A stretch of 64,000 bases of DNA from Dactylonectria macrodidyma. Taxonomy: Eukaryota > Ascomycota > Sordariomycetes > Hypocreales > Nectriaceae. The translations under genes and the position numbers were made by a program. The DNA is taken from positions 124,001 to 188,000 of the forward strand of contig JAGMUV010000022.1 of assembly GCA_020744425.1 (NCBI GenBank), in the 5' to 3' direction. Below are positions 49,825-60,017 of this stretch, piece by piece. The notes under the pieces are model-generated. The model worked only from the letters and a program-made list of their open reading frames with translations, ran no database searches and was not told the DNA's origin. Positions within the stretch are counted from its first letter, which is position 1. Every line of letters begins with the position of its first letter.

Positions 49825-52800
49825 TCACGGCGACCTAGCACTATGGGGAATCCGACCACCTCTACCACTTTTCGACGGAAAGTCTGTTGGCTGTGCTTTT
49901 TTGATCATGGCCCTGACGTCATTCTGTTGGTTATAGATAGAAAGTCTCCTGATATCCTCTGACATGTTAATACAGGAGTCGCCGTCGTCAATGTACCAAC
50001 TCAATTGTTCATTAAAACTTTGTTGGAGTAAAATCCCGTATAGGGACGGGACGTAAGGGCCGTTGAGAAGGGTGCGATAGAATTCTGCATGTCTTCTCAG
50101 CACAGCCTCTGCGACCCATCGGACGTGCTCGTCCTGGTGCTCCAGTCGCGCTGCTACCGCCTTGAGGATCTCCTCAGGCAACGCCGGCTGGCTACCTAAG
50201 GCTTGGGCGGCGGCCCTTCGGACGTGCCAGTCCTGGTCCTCTAGTCGCGCTGCTACTGCCTTGAGGATCTCCTCAGGCAACGCCGACTGGCTACCTAAGG
50301 CTTGGGCGGCGGCCCTTCGGACGTGCCAGTCCTGGTCCTCCAGTCGCACTGCCACCGCCTTGAGGATCTCCTTAGGCAAGGCTGACTGGCTACATAAGGC
50401 TTCAGCAGCGGCCCTTCGGACATAGTAGCCCTCGTCCTCCAGTCGCGCCGCCACTGCCTTAAGAATCTCCTTAGGTAAGGCCGACTGGCGACCTAAGGCA
50501 TCGACAGCAGCCCTTCGGACGTCCTCGTACTGGTCCTCCAGTCGCGCCGCCACCGCCTTGAAGATCTCCTCAAGCAAGGCCGACTGACCACGTAAGACTT
50601 GGACGGCGGCCCATCGGACGTCCCTGTCCTGGTGCTCCAGTCGCGCCGCCACCGCCTTGAGAATCTCAGGCAAGGCTGACTGACTACGTAAGGCTTTGAT
50701 GGCGGCCCATCGGACGTCCTTGTCCTGGTCCTCCAGTCGCGCCACCACTGCCTTGAGAATCTCCTCAGGCAAGGCTGACCGGCTACATAAGGCTTCGGCG
50801 GCGGCCCTTCGGACGTCCTCGTCCTGGTCCTCCAGTCGTGCTGCCACCGCCTTAAGAATCTCCTCAGGCAAGGCCGACTGGCTACATAAGGCTTCGGCGG
50901 CGGCCCTTCGGACGTCCTCGTCCTGGTCCTCCAGTCGCGCCGCCACCGCCTTGAGAATCTCCTCAGGTAAGGCTGACCGGCTACATAAGGCTTCAGCGGC
51001 GGCCCTTCGGACGTCCTCGTCCTGGTCCTCCAGTCGCGCCGTCGCCGCCTTGAGAATCTCCTCAGGCAAGGCCGACTGGCTACGTAAGGCTTCGGCGGCG
51101 GCCCTTCGGACATAGTAGCCCTCGTCCTCCAGTCGCGCCGCTACCGCCTTAAGAATCTCCTCAGGCAAGGCCGACTGGCGACCTAAGGCATCGACGGCGG
51201 CCCTTCGGACATCCTCGTCCTGGTCCTCCAGTCGCGCCGCCACTGCCTTGAGAATCTCCTCAGGCAAAGCCGATCGACTACATAAGGCTTTGATAGCGGC
51301 CCTTCGGACGTTCTTGTCCTGGTGCTCCAGTCGCGCTGCCACCGCCTTGAGAATCTCCTCAGGCAAGGCTGACTGGCTACATAAGGCTTCAGCGGCGGCC
51401 CTTCGGACGTCCTCGTCCTGGTCCTCCAGTCGTGCCGCCACCGCCTTAAGAATCTCCTCAGGCAAGGCCGACTGGCGACCTAAGGCATTAACAGCAGCCC
51501 TTCGGACGTCCTCATACTGGTCCTCCAGTCGCGCCGCCACCGCCTTAAGAATCTCCTTAGGCAAAGCAGACTGACTACATAAGGCTTCGGCAGCGGCCCT
51601 TCGAACGTCCTCGTCCTGGTGCTCCAGTCGCGCCGCCACCGCCTTAAGAATCTCCTCAGGCAAGGCAGACTGACTACATAAGGCTTTGATGGCGGTCCAT
51701 CGGACGTCCTTGTCCTGGTCCTCCAGTCGCGCCGTCACCGCCTTGAGGATCTCCTGTGGAATTGTGGCCCGTTTGGTTAGCGACTTCAGGATAGTTCTCT
51801 TCGTATCTTCAGACCCTTCATAGAATGCCATATCCAGGGCCAGTTCGGGAAATTCCGCTTCGCTTGCTAGGTTGGCAGTGTGTCGGAATGTGCATTCAAA
51901 CAGGAGCCATTTGGACAGCCGTTGTTCTAAGTTCCCTCGAATTGGTAAGTCGCTCGATACTTCGCTCAAGCAATGCATAACCAGCCGTTGATGTGTAGGA
52001 CCCAAAAGGTCAAGCGGTTCCTCCTCGATTATGTGGATGAATAGGCCCGCCTGGCCGTCTGCGTCGAGCAAGCCGGCAACAAAGCGCCACAGGATATCGT
52101 AGCGGGCCGTGTATTTATATGTCTGAAGGAACTTAACAGGATCGATGGCAGAATCGGTGGAAGGATCGGGGTCCACGTTCCTTCGACTCCTGATACGTAG
52201 ACATTCGAGGGGCTCTCTGGCCTTCCACTGCCGTGTAAAATACCGCGCCGCAAAGTACTCCTGAAAGGTCAGGTGTATAAAGTGGTACTCTCGGTCCTGG
52301 ACCTTTAGTGATGGGTCTGATGTGCGCAGGAATGAGAGTCGTGGAAGCGTCTTATCTAGTAAGAGTTCCTTGGACTTGAAGTGCTTAGATACAGCGCTCC
52401 GATGCTCTGACGTAAAGTCTATCACATCGTTATGCAGTCCAGTGAAAGCAAGGCCTTCAAGGAAGTATACCTCATCAGGGACAAGGTCTTCGATACCTAC
52501 GGTCTCAATTTGGAAATTTGTCACCAGTTCTCCATCATGTTTCTTCCCCAATCGTATCACGTCCTTCTTCCATAACTTTTCTTCGATAGCTTTGTAAATG
52601 CCAGTCATCGTGTCCGGCACGGCTCTGCGATTGAAGTCGCCCCAGGTGTAACAAAGCGCATCCAGTTGAATTGGGATTCGCATAAGACCCTGGATGAGCC
52701 AATGGCCTCGAAGGAATGATTGAACCTCGTCGGCCTTTTTGAAATTGACTTCGTCTGTATCTGGATTGGCGAAGGCTCTTTCGATATAGGCCTTTACTTG

Positions 52801-54555
52801 ATCTGGGTAAAATCCGATCGTTTCCAGCACGAGGTCGAGACGCTGGTGAGCCGGAAGAGTTGCAGACGGGCGGGATGTAATAATAACGTTGGGCTGATCT
52901 AAGAGAGCCCTGAGAAACCGGAACATATCACTCCCGCCTCCTAAGTCTTGAGATACTTCATCCAGGCCGTCGAGGAGAAATAGAGTCCTGTCACTCTTGG
53001 TCTCCAATGCGTGGGACATTTCTTTAGCGAGATCCGATCTACTGTTCGACAGAGAGAAATACTCATGACGAAAGAGATCTTCAAAGTTGTATCCCGGTAC
53101 CAGGCGTCTTTCGTCTAGTTTCAGATTCCGCAGAGGCACCCAAAGGACGCGGTCAAATAACTGGCTCCATTCGACCCATGTGCCTTGGGAAAATTCATAG
53201 ACAATCTTTTTGCACAGGGTAGTCTTCCCCGCTCCGGCGCGTCCTCGAATCAAGATTCGTCTGGGTCTTCTCTCCCCGTCAGGTCCTTTGCGTGGGTTGA
53301 AAAGTGTCGACAATTCGACCTGGGTCGTTTTGTCTGGTGTCTCAACCTTCTGTCGAGCGAATAATGAAAACGGGGAGGCCGTTACGTCTCTTTCCTCTAC
53401 GCAACCTATGTCTTGGCCAGACTGCTCCACAATGGCGAGGTTGATGTAGCACTGATCCATCGGCAGCAGGTCGCCCGAGAGTCGTTCAATCTTAAGGTTG
53501 TTCGCAGTATAGCGTTTCTCGCGTATCCAGGCATCCGCTTGCTCGATCGGTCGCCCCTCTCGAATCTTCTGAAGAATTGTTTGGATTTTTCCTGCAACAA
53601 CGTCGTAATCCGGATCTTCGGGCCCGAAGAATTTATTCATCATTACGTGACGTCGTTTGAGTGGCAGTGGCTCTGGGACAATGTCCAGAGTCGCTGAGCT
53701 CCTGTCAACCAGCTGGTGCGCGTTAGCAAATTTCCACCTACTGAACAACGACGTAGGACGGGGACAGAGGCGGCACGGCGAGCATTCCATAAAACTTACC
53801 GGATTTGCTGCTTGTAGCCAAGGTGACAGAAACTTGCGCTTAAGATTCGTTTTGCCGGTTTCGTAGAAGTTGAACACTTCACAAGGATGATCCTTATCTT
53901 GACACAGCTGAGTGAACCTGCGCACGAGCTCCTCGAGAGCGAAGGTCGATCCGTTCGCGCTATCAAGCAGTTGGGTCACTGACCGGTTTCGGAGCGAAGC
54001 CCAGGCCTTCAGCCTCGGTTCTGCCCAGGCGGCTATATCTTGGAATGCAGTCCCCCGGAACGGCGTAGCCAGGAAAACAATGCCGCGCGTCGCTTTCCTG
54101 AGAGAGGTATAGTCGCCTTGTAGGTTATCAGCCATAACGAGAGCCTTCACCAAGATGATGCCTCCGAGACACGACGCGATGAAGAGAATTGGCCGATCTT
54201 TGCCATGGCCATCTGATGCCAAGGGACGTATCATGTTCTGGATACCAGCGAGCAAACGCCGAGCAAACTCCTCGACTGTCCACGGAGTCGAGTCTGAATC
54301 TTGAAATAGGTCGGCCGGCCAGTCGCAGGTGAAGATCCGAGCCTGTCCCACAATGCTTGGGAGCATCTTTGAGTCTTGCAGCCAGTTGACTTGCTTCTTG
54401 GCATCGTTGCGGTCTTTCCATATCCACGTGTCCGGGGACCTCGTGTCCAGGCCATGGATGGCAATGATGTCGATGTCTGTGTTCATGTTCTTGTCAACAG
54501 GGTAGACTTGAACAAGCCCAGCAGGGCGTGTCTGTTGGCCTGTATTGACGGCCAT
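49825..54555 (-). CDS. NLR-like NACHT protein with N-terminal hydrolase-like domain and HEAT-type repeats
   Basis: From ATG 54555 the frame is open to 49825. An 87-bp in-frame intron (53799-53713, GTAAGT...GCTAAC...CACCAG) is likely, giving 1547 residues. Residues 28-250: alpha/beta-hydrolase-like (SesB-type) domain with IIAIHGL and ASCLGGIIL, where Cys129 stands in the nucleophile position usually Ser. NACHT: Walker A GRAGAGKTTL (about 409-418), Walker B LFLLDGLDE (about 496-504), IITSRP. C-terminus: 17 repeats of 33 residues (core EILKAVAARLEDQDEDVRRA, then AAEALCSQSALPE), HEAT-like, almost identical at DNA level. This architecture is that of fungal NOD-like receptors in non-self recognition and cell death. 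The role here is inferred. No disruption seen. Confidence 0.9.
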   Translation of the reverse strand: MAVNTGQQTRPAGLVQVYPVDKNMNTDIDIIAIHGLDTRSPDTWIWKDRNDAKKQVNWLQDSKMLPSIVGQARIFTCDWPADLFQDSDSTPWTVEEFARRLLAGIQNMIRPLASDGHGKDRPILFIASCLGGIILVKALVMADNLQGDYTSLRKATRGIVFLATPFRGTAFQDIAAWAEPRLKAWASLRNRSVTQLLDSANGSTFALEELVRRFTQLCQDKDHPCEVFNFYETGKTNLKRKFLSPWLQAANPVSFMECSPCRLCPRPTSLFSRWKFANAHQLVDRSSATLDIVPEPLPLKRRHVMMNKFFGPEDPDYDVVAGKIQTILQKIREGRPIEQADAWIREKRYTANNLKIERLSGDLLPMDQCYINLAIVEQSGQDIGCVEERDVTASPFSLFARQKVETPDKTTQVELSTLFNPRKGPDGERRPRRILIRGRAGAGKTTLCKKIVYEFSQGTWVEWSQLFDRVLWVPLRNLKLDERRLVPGYNFEDLFRHEYFSLSNSRSDLAKEMSHALETKSDRTLFLLDGLDEVSQDLGGGSDMFRFLRALLDQPNVIITSRPSATLPAHQRLDLVLETIGFYPDQVKAYIERAFANPDTDEVNFKKADEVQSFLRGHWLIQGLMRIPIQLDALCYTWGDFNRRAVPDTMTGIYKAIEEKLWKKDVIRLGKKHDGELVTNFQIETVGIEDLVPDEVYFLEGLAFTGLHNDVIDFTSEHRSAVSKHFKSKELLLDKTLPRLSFLRTSDPSLKVQDREYHFIHLTFQEYFAARYFTRQWKAREPLECLRIRSRRNVDPDPSTDSAIDPVKFLQTYKYTARYDILWRFVAGLLDADGQAGLFIHIIEEEPLDLLGPTHQRLVMHCLSEVSSDLPIRGNLEQRLSKWLLFECTFRHTANLASEAEFPELALDMAFYEGSEDTKRTILKSLTKRATIPQEILKAVTARLEDQDKDVRWTAIKALCSQSALPEEILKAVAARLEHQDEDVRRAAAEALCSQSALPKEILKAVAARLEDQYEDVRRAAVNALGRQSALPEEILKAVAARLEDQDEDVRRAAAEALCSQSALPEEILKAVAARLEHQDKNVRRAAIKALCSRSALPEEILKAVAARLEDQDEDVRRAAVDALGRQSALPEEILKAVAARLEDEGYYVRRAAAEALRSQSALPEEILKAATARLEDQDEDVRRAAAEALCSRSALPEEILKAVAARLEDQDEDVRRAAAEALCSQSALPEEILKAVAARLEDQDEDVRRAAAEALCSRSALPEEILKAVVARLEDQDKDVRWAAIKALRSQSALPEILKAVAARLEHQDRDVRWAAVQVLRGQSALLEEIFKAVAARLEDQYEDVRRAAVDALGRQSALPKEILKAVAARLEDEGYYVRRAAAEALCSQSALPKEILKAVAVRLEDQDWHVRRAAAQALGSQSALPEEILKAVAARLEDQDWHVRRAAAQALGSQPALPEEILKAVAARLEHQDEHVRWVAEAVLRRHAEFYRTLLNGPYVPSLYGILLQQSFNEQLSWYIDDGDSCINMSEDIRRLSIYNQQNDVRAMIKKAQPTDFPSKSGRGGRIPHSARSP
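50090..51760 (-). repeat. 17 tandem 99-bp units inside the NACHT gene
   Basis: Seventeen units of 99 bp (one lacks a codon). Variation concentrates at unit residues 12-17 (DQDED, DQYED, DEGYY, DQDWH, HQDKN) and 22-27 (AAEALC, AVDALG, AIKALC). Units 6-7 and 13-14 repeat the same unusual pair, pointing to block duplication. Confidence 0.9.
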
Positions 54556-55242
54556 GACTGGTGGGGTAGAGAGCTTGAACCCAGGCGTCCTTGCGAATGA
54601 GAAGGGTCCAAGCTCTAGCACTCGACGGGGGGCGGTTTGGAGCGTCAAACTCTGAGAAACCCCAACGGAAAATAGACACCACCATCGAAGGTGGAATTGG
54701 CAGCGCACAAGAAATTGGGAAGCAGTTGGGCAGATTTGGGCAGCGACGTCTCTTAAGGTACGACAGGACTGATCAGCTGAAATTAATAGCCGTCTTTGGT
54801 CGGGCAGTGCCGGGCTGCATGGTGCCTCTGGCGCCCAATAACATTGTCGATCTGATGCGCCACAGCGCTTCGGTGTGGTATCGCAGGCGCTGCGCCCGCC
54901 ACTGCCCCTGCTGACTCTCGGGACGAGTGATGACTCTTGGGACAAGTGATGCCAGTCTACGCCCTGTTATTCTGCCGTATAGAAAGCTGTGCGAAACAGC
55001 AGGTGGTAGTGGCACAACGATAAGTGGCAGTGGCACACCGATGAGTGGCCTTCGAGTTGTCACAGCCCATCCAGAATATGCAACAGCGTCCGGTTGCAAC
55101 AATTTGGGCACGCACTTTTCAAAGGCCTAGATCTAGAGATGGGTGCCAGTCAGCAGAGTCCGGTATTGGCCCATCGCAGTTTCTATTACCAGCCGGTTTC
55201 TTCCTAATAATTATACTAATAGCATGCTCCATTCTCCATCAG
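54556..55242. other. divergent promoter region of the NACHT and two-TM genes
   Basis: Open reading continues upstream of the chosen NACHT start to 54945, but without family sequence. Contains a short near-repeat (GTGGCA...CACACCGATG) at about 55005-55045. The first exon of the two-TM gene may lie here. Confidence 0.4.
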
Positions 55243-56527
55243 GCTTCTCGAGCGCGAGAACGAGCAGGCCGCCAACGCGTCCCAACACGACCGCCACAGA
55301 CTCCTGTCGCTCCTACCCGCATCGTACCGCACAGAGTCCGGTGACTTGGCCGCCGCAGGTCAGCATGTCGCTGCTTGCGTCAAGAAGGAGCTCGACCTAC
55401 AGCGGCTCAGCAGCATCCACAGCTGGCTCTGGATCGCAGGTCGGCCGATGCCGCCGCATGCGCTACACCACCAACTCTTACTAAGCCGAGAGATCTTTAT
55501 CACAGAGCAGATGGATATGCACCTCGTATGGACGACGGCCAGGATGTTCCTGAAGCCCATCCCGCGCTTCCTACTGGAGCCGGACTTCTGGACCGAGTAT
55601 CTCTGCTGTGTCCATGGATGCGGCTGCTCTCTTGATAACAATGATGTCACCCGCAGCACTACACAGAAATGCAAGCGCCGATTGCTCCGGCAGCGTGCGC
55701 TCGGCTTCCTATTCTCCTACGCCGCGCTGATCTCCCATGAGAGCGACTTCCGGATCGCCGAGGAGGAGCATCTGCTCCCGCCGGGGGTGCGGTGGCCTGC
55801 GTGGAGGACGTTGGTCGAGCAGCTAGGCACGGAGCACATCTACCCGGACATAGACTCGCGGTTCTGCCATGGAGAGCTCCGCCTGAGCCGGCTCAATAAG
55901 ATATACCATCTGTGGCAGATCCCGCCGCGTGGCTACATGTCTCACTGGAATCAGTACGGCGCGTTCTTCCGGGACCACTTCGCCTGGCTAGCCGGAACGA
56001 CGGTCTACATCGTCGTCGTCCTGACCGCGATGCAAGTTGGGTTAGCCACCGAGAGTCTTGGAGACAACGACGCTTTCCAGTCTGCGTCGTACGGGTTCAC
56101 CATCTTCTCCATTCTAGGCCCCCTCGTCTGCGCCGGGCTTATCGTCCTGGCATTCTTTTATATTTTTGTTCACAACTGGATCGACCTCCTCTCGACTAAT
56201 CTCCCTGAACCGCGGCGGCTTGCCAGGTCCTGTGACATTGAAGACAGCGTTGTAAGTCACTTTAGTATCGGAGTCAGCGTCCGCCTCGTCCAGGGGGCGC
56301 CTTGCATTGAATGTCGACATCGGCCACGGCGTACACTCTGCCTTATGGTTTGGCCAGTCCTCCTCTTAGTGCTCTTGCCCACAATACCCCGCGACGTGAC
56401 AGACCCCGCATTTCCTCAGCCCCTCCATTTTCTTGCATACTCTACACGACATAAGCTCTGCGAAGAGTCCTGGGTCCGGCCTACGAAGGCCGCCATCTGG
56501 CGAGCGGTTCTGCGAAATGACTTGTAG
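55243..56527 (+). CDS. two-transmembrane protein of a fungal NLR-associated type
   Basis: Coding from an acceptor at about 55242 (TACTAAT branch, CATCAG), so the 5' end and start codon lie in an unresolved upstream exon. Reads LLERENEQAANASQHDRHRL ... LVWTTARMFLKPIPRFLL ... GYMSHWNQYGAFFRDHFAWLAG, then two membrane segments (TVYIVVVLTAMQVGL and GPLVCAGLIVLAFFYIFV). This is the hallmark arrangement (W..Y..F...F.WL...VYI.VVLTAMQVGL) of a widespread ascomycete family of unknown function. Homologues normally end soon after the second segment. The last 100 codons here are antisense to a MYND gene and are probably not native sequence. Divergent to the NACHT gene. Confidence 0.65.
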
Positions 56528-56986
56528 CATGCTCTGGCGTGTCCGCGTCTGACATTTCAGGTTCCCGCAGAACAGGTCCACGATCGCCACAACGTGAGGT
56601 TTCAGAGCATTAAGGAACGGCATCGGTGGTAGGTATTCGGTGGCCGTTGCTGGTAACCCACACGCGCACGAGGCCGGACTGGCACGCCGGAGGCATGTCG
56701 CCCCGCTATGCTCTATAATGGTATTCATCGCCGCATTCTACAACGGTTTGTCCTCGGTTCTCTCCTTGTCTGAATGGTCTCCTGCTCTGACGATACGAAG
56801 GGGGATATCGTAGGACTTATCGAACTTGATGCCTATACGATGACAGAGGAAATCGAACCGAACGGGTGTTATTGTCATTTTAACGTTATAACTGTTCACA
56901 ATCAGAAGTAGAATGTGAAAACACGTCTTGTGCCAAGATGACGTAGTGAGAAGTATTTGAGGAGACGAGGCGACGTCTCCCCCCAT
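56114..56986 (-). pseudogene. MYND zinc-finger protein with nonsense codons
   Basis: One minus-strand frame runs through three open segments (56986-56738, 56728-56366, 56320-56114) separated only by stop codons. The middle one contains CRVCKKMEGLRKCGVCHVAG, then YCGQEH followed by TAA and EEDWPNHKAEC. That is a MYND finger (CX2C, CX2C, YC, HQxxDW, HxxxC) in which the conserved Gln of HQ is TAA. A TAG lies at about 56735, possibly a second nonsense codon or the end of a leader. It overlaps the end of the two-TM gene antisense. MYND proteins act in protein interaction; nothing more specific can be said. Confidence 0.65.
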
Positions 56987-58145
56987 GATCCCTGCCTAAG
57001 GATCAGGTGATGAGAGTTAGCTTTGGTTGTGTTACATTTTAGGCTTTCGCCCGAGCCTTTACATTAGAGGCCCGTACTAAGGATTGATTGATTATAATGA
57101 TATGCTCAGGACTTGGTAGACATATCTTACATACAGGTAAAATTGCTATGACCCTGTTAGTGGCTCGCACGGGATGAGAGTAAGTTATAGACGCATGGCC
57201 ATTCTCTCTAAGCACATAACCCTCTCTGCCTGTAGGCGTCCTGATACAGAGCACTCCTTTTCCTATTCCTAACGGGAGGCCTTCCTAGCAAGCCGGTGTG
57301 GCGGCTGCTCCCCAGTTTGGTGCAGACAAGGGTAATAAGTTTCCCGGGCTCTGATCGGCTCAAGTTCTGTATTGCGAGCCGCAAATCGTTCGACAACTGG
57401 CTGACGGCTCCAGAGAAGTGGGTCCAGGTCCCTCTGCACCATGTCGCCATTTGTTTACTCAGAAGATGATTTGTTGACGTTACACTTGGCTGAAGATAGC
57501 CATGTCGTCCGCTTCAACGCTTCCACGTGTCTCCTTTTCGTTAGGCAATGGGTCCTAAATCTACTTCCTGGGAGCTCTATAATGGACATAATTTCTATTG
57601 TCTGTGTGACCAGCGGGCGACTTCGTCAGCAAAAGGAAATCTGCTGGGAACACGAAGAACTGCCTTGATTGTCGTAATAAGAACGATTCTCATGTCAGCT
57701 CTGTCTCCCCACTCTGTAAGATCAATGCTAACTAAATGAAGTATTCCAGATCCAGAGACGCGACCTTGACACTGAGGAACCTAGCCTTAGCTAAGAGATG
57801 TGCCCCGAAGAGAACCGACGGAGATGCTGACTTATTGCCTCCTAACGAGAGATCCGGAACCCAGCTTACGTCGCCAGAGACACTACGGCAACTTCATGCA
57901 GCTAGGTGGCTATTCCGAGATCACTTAGCCAGCCGCACGTTGTGCTGGGGACGCCAATTCCACCAACTCAATAAAGTACGTGGCGTTTCCGTTCTCTAGC
58001 TTCCTTACCTCCCGTGCAGCCAACGACCTATCCAATCGCCTCGCATTCTGACCCATCTACTGTCTGAAGCAGCACAACTGGTTTGGATTACTCTTGGCTG
58101 CTAGGTTCCACAGGGCCGGGAAGCATCCGAGACCCTCCCTGTGTT
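56987..58145. other. region without a supported gene
   Basis: Short open stretches on both strands (57208-57450, 57441-57668, 57736-57999) with no family features. Part may be decayed Helitron DNA upstream of the helicase fragment. Confidence 0.35.
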
Positions 58146-58149
58146 ACCA

Positions 58150-58530
58150 TGATGGAGTTTTGACAAGTACAACGGACCGGTGTTCCTGATCACCCCTGAT
58201 AGTAGGAAGACTGTCCCGATTCTCCCCGTAGAGAGGGACTTCCTCATCGGAGCCACTCTCTGCGCTCGCACCTAGTTCCCCCTAATCGTATGCTACGCTA
58301 TTACCGTTCAAAAGCCATAAAGCATCACAGAAGATATGATCGTTACCGATCTCTCCTGCCGGGATTTCCAGATTGGGTTAAGCTATGTGGCTGTCTCTCG
58401 TGTGAAAACGCTCGAGGGCTTGATGTTGGATGCCCCATTTGATCGCAATCACCTGATTTACGCGTCTCCCCCGGATGGTATGAAGATGAAGATGAGGGAT
58501 CAGCAGCTTCGGAGACTGTCAAAGTGAGTA
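58150..58530 (+). pseudogene. Helitron PIF1-like helicase, C-terminal fragment
   Basis: The frame reads SFDKYNGPVFLITPDSRKTV, then PILPVERDFLIGATLCART-stop-FPLIVCYAITVQKP-stop, and finally DLSCRDFQIGLSYVAVSRVK, then TLEGLMLDAPFDRN ending in TGA. These are the last helicase motifs (V and VI) of Helitron PIF1-type proteins; both stops fall on Gln codons of the family. The N-terminal and Rep parts are missing here. Confidence 0.8.
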
Positions 58531-58854
58531 GGAAGATGTCATGCATGTGAGGGTTGTAGAGAGTCAAATTAGCCTTAATCACTGCTCAAGTCAAGAGGAC
58601 GAAGGTCCCAGTTATATACACAACAATGGTGTCCAAGTGGGTCGGGACGCCTCCTCGGCTGGAGCGGAATATCGTTTGACAGAGACGACAGGTTCTTACA
58701 CGGAATCCCTACAAGACAGACCACGGTTCTGCATAATTCTAGGTGATTCTGCTCGCAACAAGAAGAAATGTTACAAAAATTGCCCCAGTGCGTAAATAAT
58801 GCAATGGTTGTAGATAATTGCTTGGCCCGCGGACTCTCAGCCTTCGGCTGATTG

Positions 58855-58888
58855 TAGCCCTTGCACCACCGCTCTAAAGTGCAAGGGG
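58855..58888 (+). repeat. 9-bp stem hairpin, possible Helitron 3' end
   Basis: CCCTTGCAC and GTGCAAGGG flank a 12-nt loop, preceded by a smaller hairpin (TCAGCCTTCGGCTGA). Helitrons end in a hairpin a few bases before the terminus. The following GTGACGTAGT is not a textbook CTRR end, so the assignment is tentative. Confidence 0.45.
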
Positions 58889-58889
58889 T

Positions 58890-60017
58890 GACGTAGTATT
58901 TTACACCATAAACCATTTAGGTCCGTATGGCGTATGGCGTATGGTTAGAAAGCCTGCCAACACGGACGGCATATCGGTGCCCGCGTGAGGATGGAAAGGA
59001 AAACCAACGGGTGAGGGGCCGAGGGCATTATGTATTTATCAAAAGTAATTGACGTCTTTCAGTAAGGTGGATGAGGAAGCGTGTGAAAATCTGCGCGAGG
59101 AGGTGCCTGATTGGATGAGGTGGTGAGACACGCAGGTGATATGAGCAATCAGAAATCGACATGGTCAACAGTGACACACCATGCGACCCAGCGGAGCCGG
59201 ATGGGCCGGCATGGGTGAGGCATACAAACAGGTCTTTATTCCCATAAGTTACTTAACAGGGTCACCTGTATTTGGTCAGAGAAAATTAAGGTTCCTTTGC
59301 ATGTCGCCGTTCAGGTAGTATTGTAGCCCCCTGTCGAGGGGGCGTTGATAATGGATCTTGGTGTGGAACCTGTAATTAGTGTAGTAGGCGTCAGGTAGGC
59401 CAAGACAGCACGCACCCCGCTTGACAGGGGTCTTCCTAAAACCTACTTCGTATCTGAGGATGTAACTATCTTTAGCCATCAGTCTCAAATCTTACATCGT
59501 CGGATGGACGGAAATCTCGCTCTCTGGAATCACCCCTTGTACTTCGGTTTTTCTTTGGGAATAGTTGCATGCTAATAGCTCTTGGCGTAAGGAGGCCTCG
59601 ATGTAAATCGAAAACAACTATCCGAGCCACCACCCTGGTTCGCACCCGTTTTTAAAGAGGGTCTTTTTTTTGTCTATCTAGATAAGGTTAAGTGTAGGTG
59701 GCCTCGGTTCGTCTCTTCTAACCCGGTATAAAGAACCCTTTTGCAAGTTTTTCTTCGACGTTCCTCCCGGACAGGACTGTCCACACTCGTCCTCCGAGCA
59801 TCGTGTCTTTTCTTGCCCAACGTTCATTCTCTCGTTCATTCTCCCGTTTATTCGTCTCAATTGTTTCATTTCTATTTCCTTCTTTTGAGTCCTCGACCCT
59901 GATCTTTCAAGTGGCGCTTTTTTCCTCGACTACCTAATTCACGACCGTCCATTGCCCTCCGTTTGTTGACATCTTCTCTTTCAGTTCGATCTGATAGACA
60001 ATGTACTCGAAATAATT
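58890..60017. other. intergenic and 5' region of the oxidase gene
   Basis: Shows a short tandem GTATGGC (three copies, about 58926-58946) and a perfect hairpin CCCCCTGTCGAGGGGG near 59328-59343. The last 130 bp before 60018 are pyrimidine-rich, like many fungal core promoters and leaders. No separate gene supported. Confidence 0.45.

Noticed and set aside
50162..51574. Long plus-strand and alternate minus-frame openings across the NACHT repeats
   Set aside because: They are shadows of the 99-bp repeat unit, which lacks stops in several frames. The repeat protein itself is the minus-strand gene.
54556..54945. A 130-residue extension before the NACHT protein
   Set aside because: Sequence is Ser/Arg/Cys-rich without domain character, and the start at 54555 places the hydrolase-like domain at the usual distance.
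1..58530. One giant Helitron spanning the window from Rep at the left to helicase at the right
   Set aside because: The Rep part is on the minus strand running out of the left edge and the helicase end is on the plus strand. They belong to different copies.
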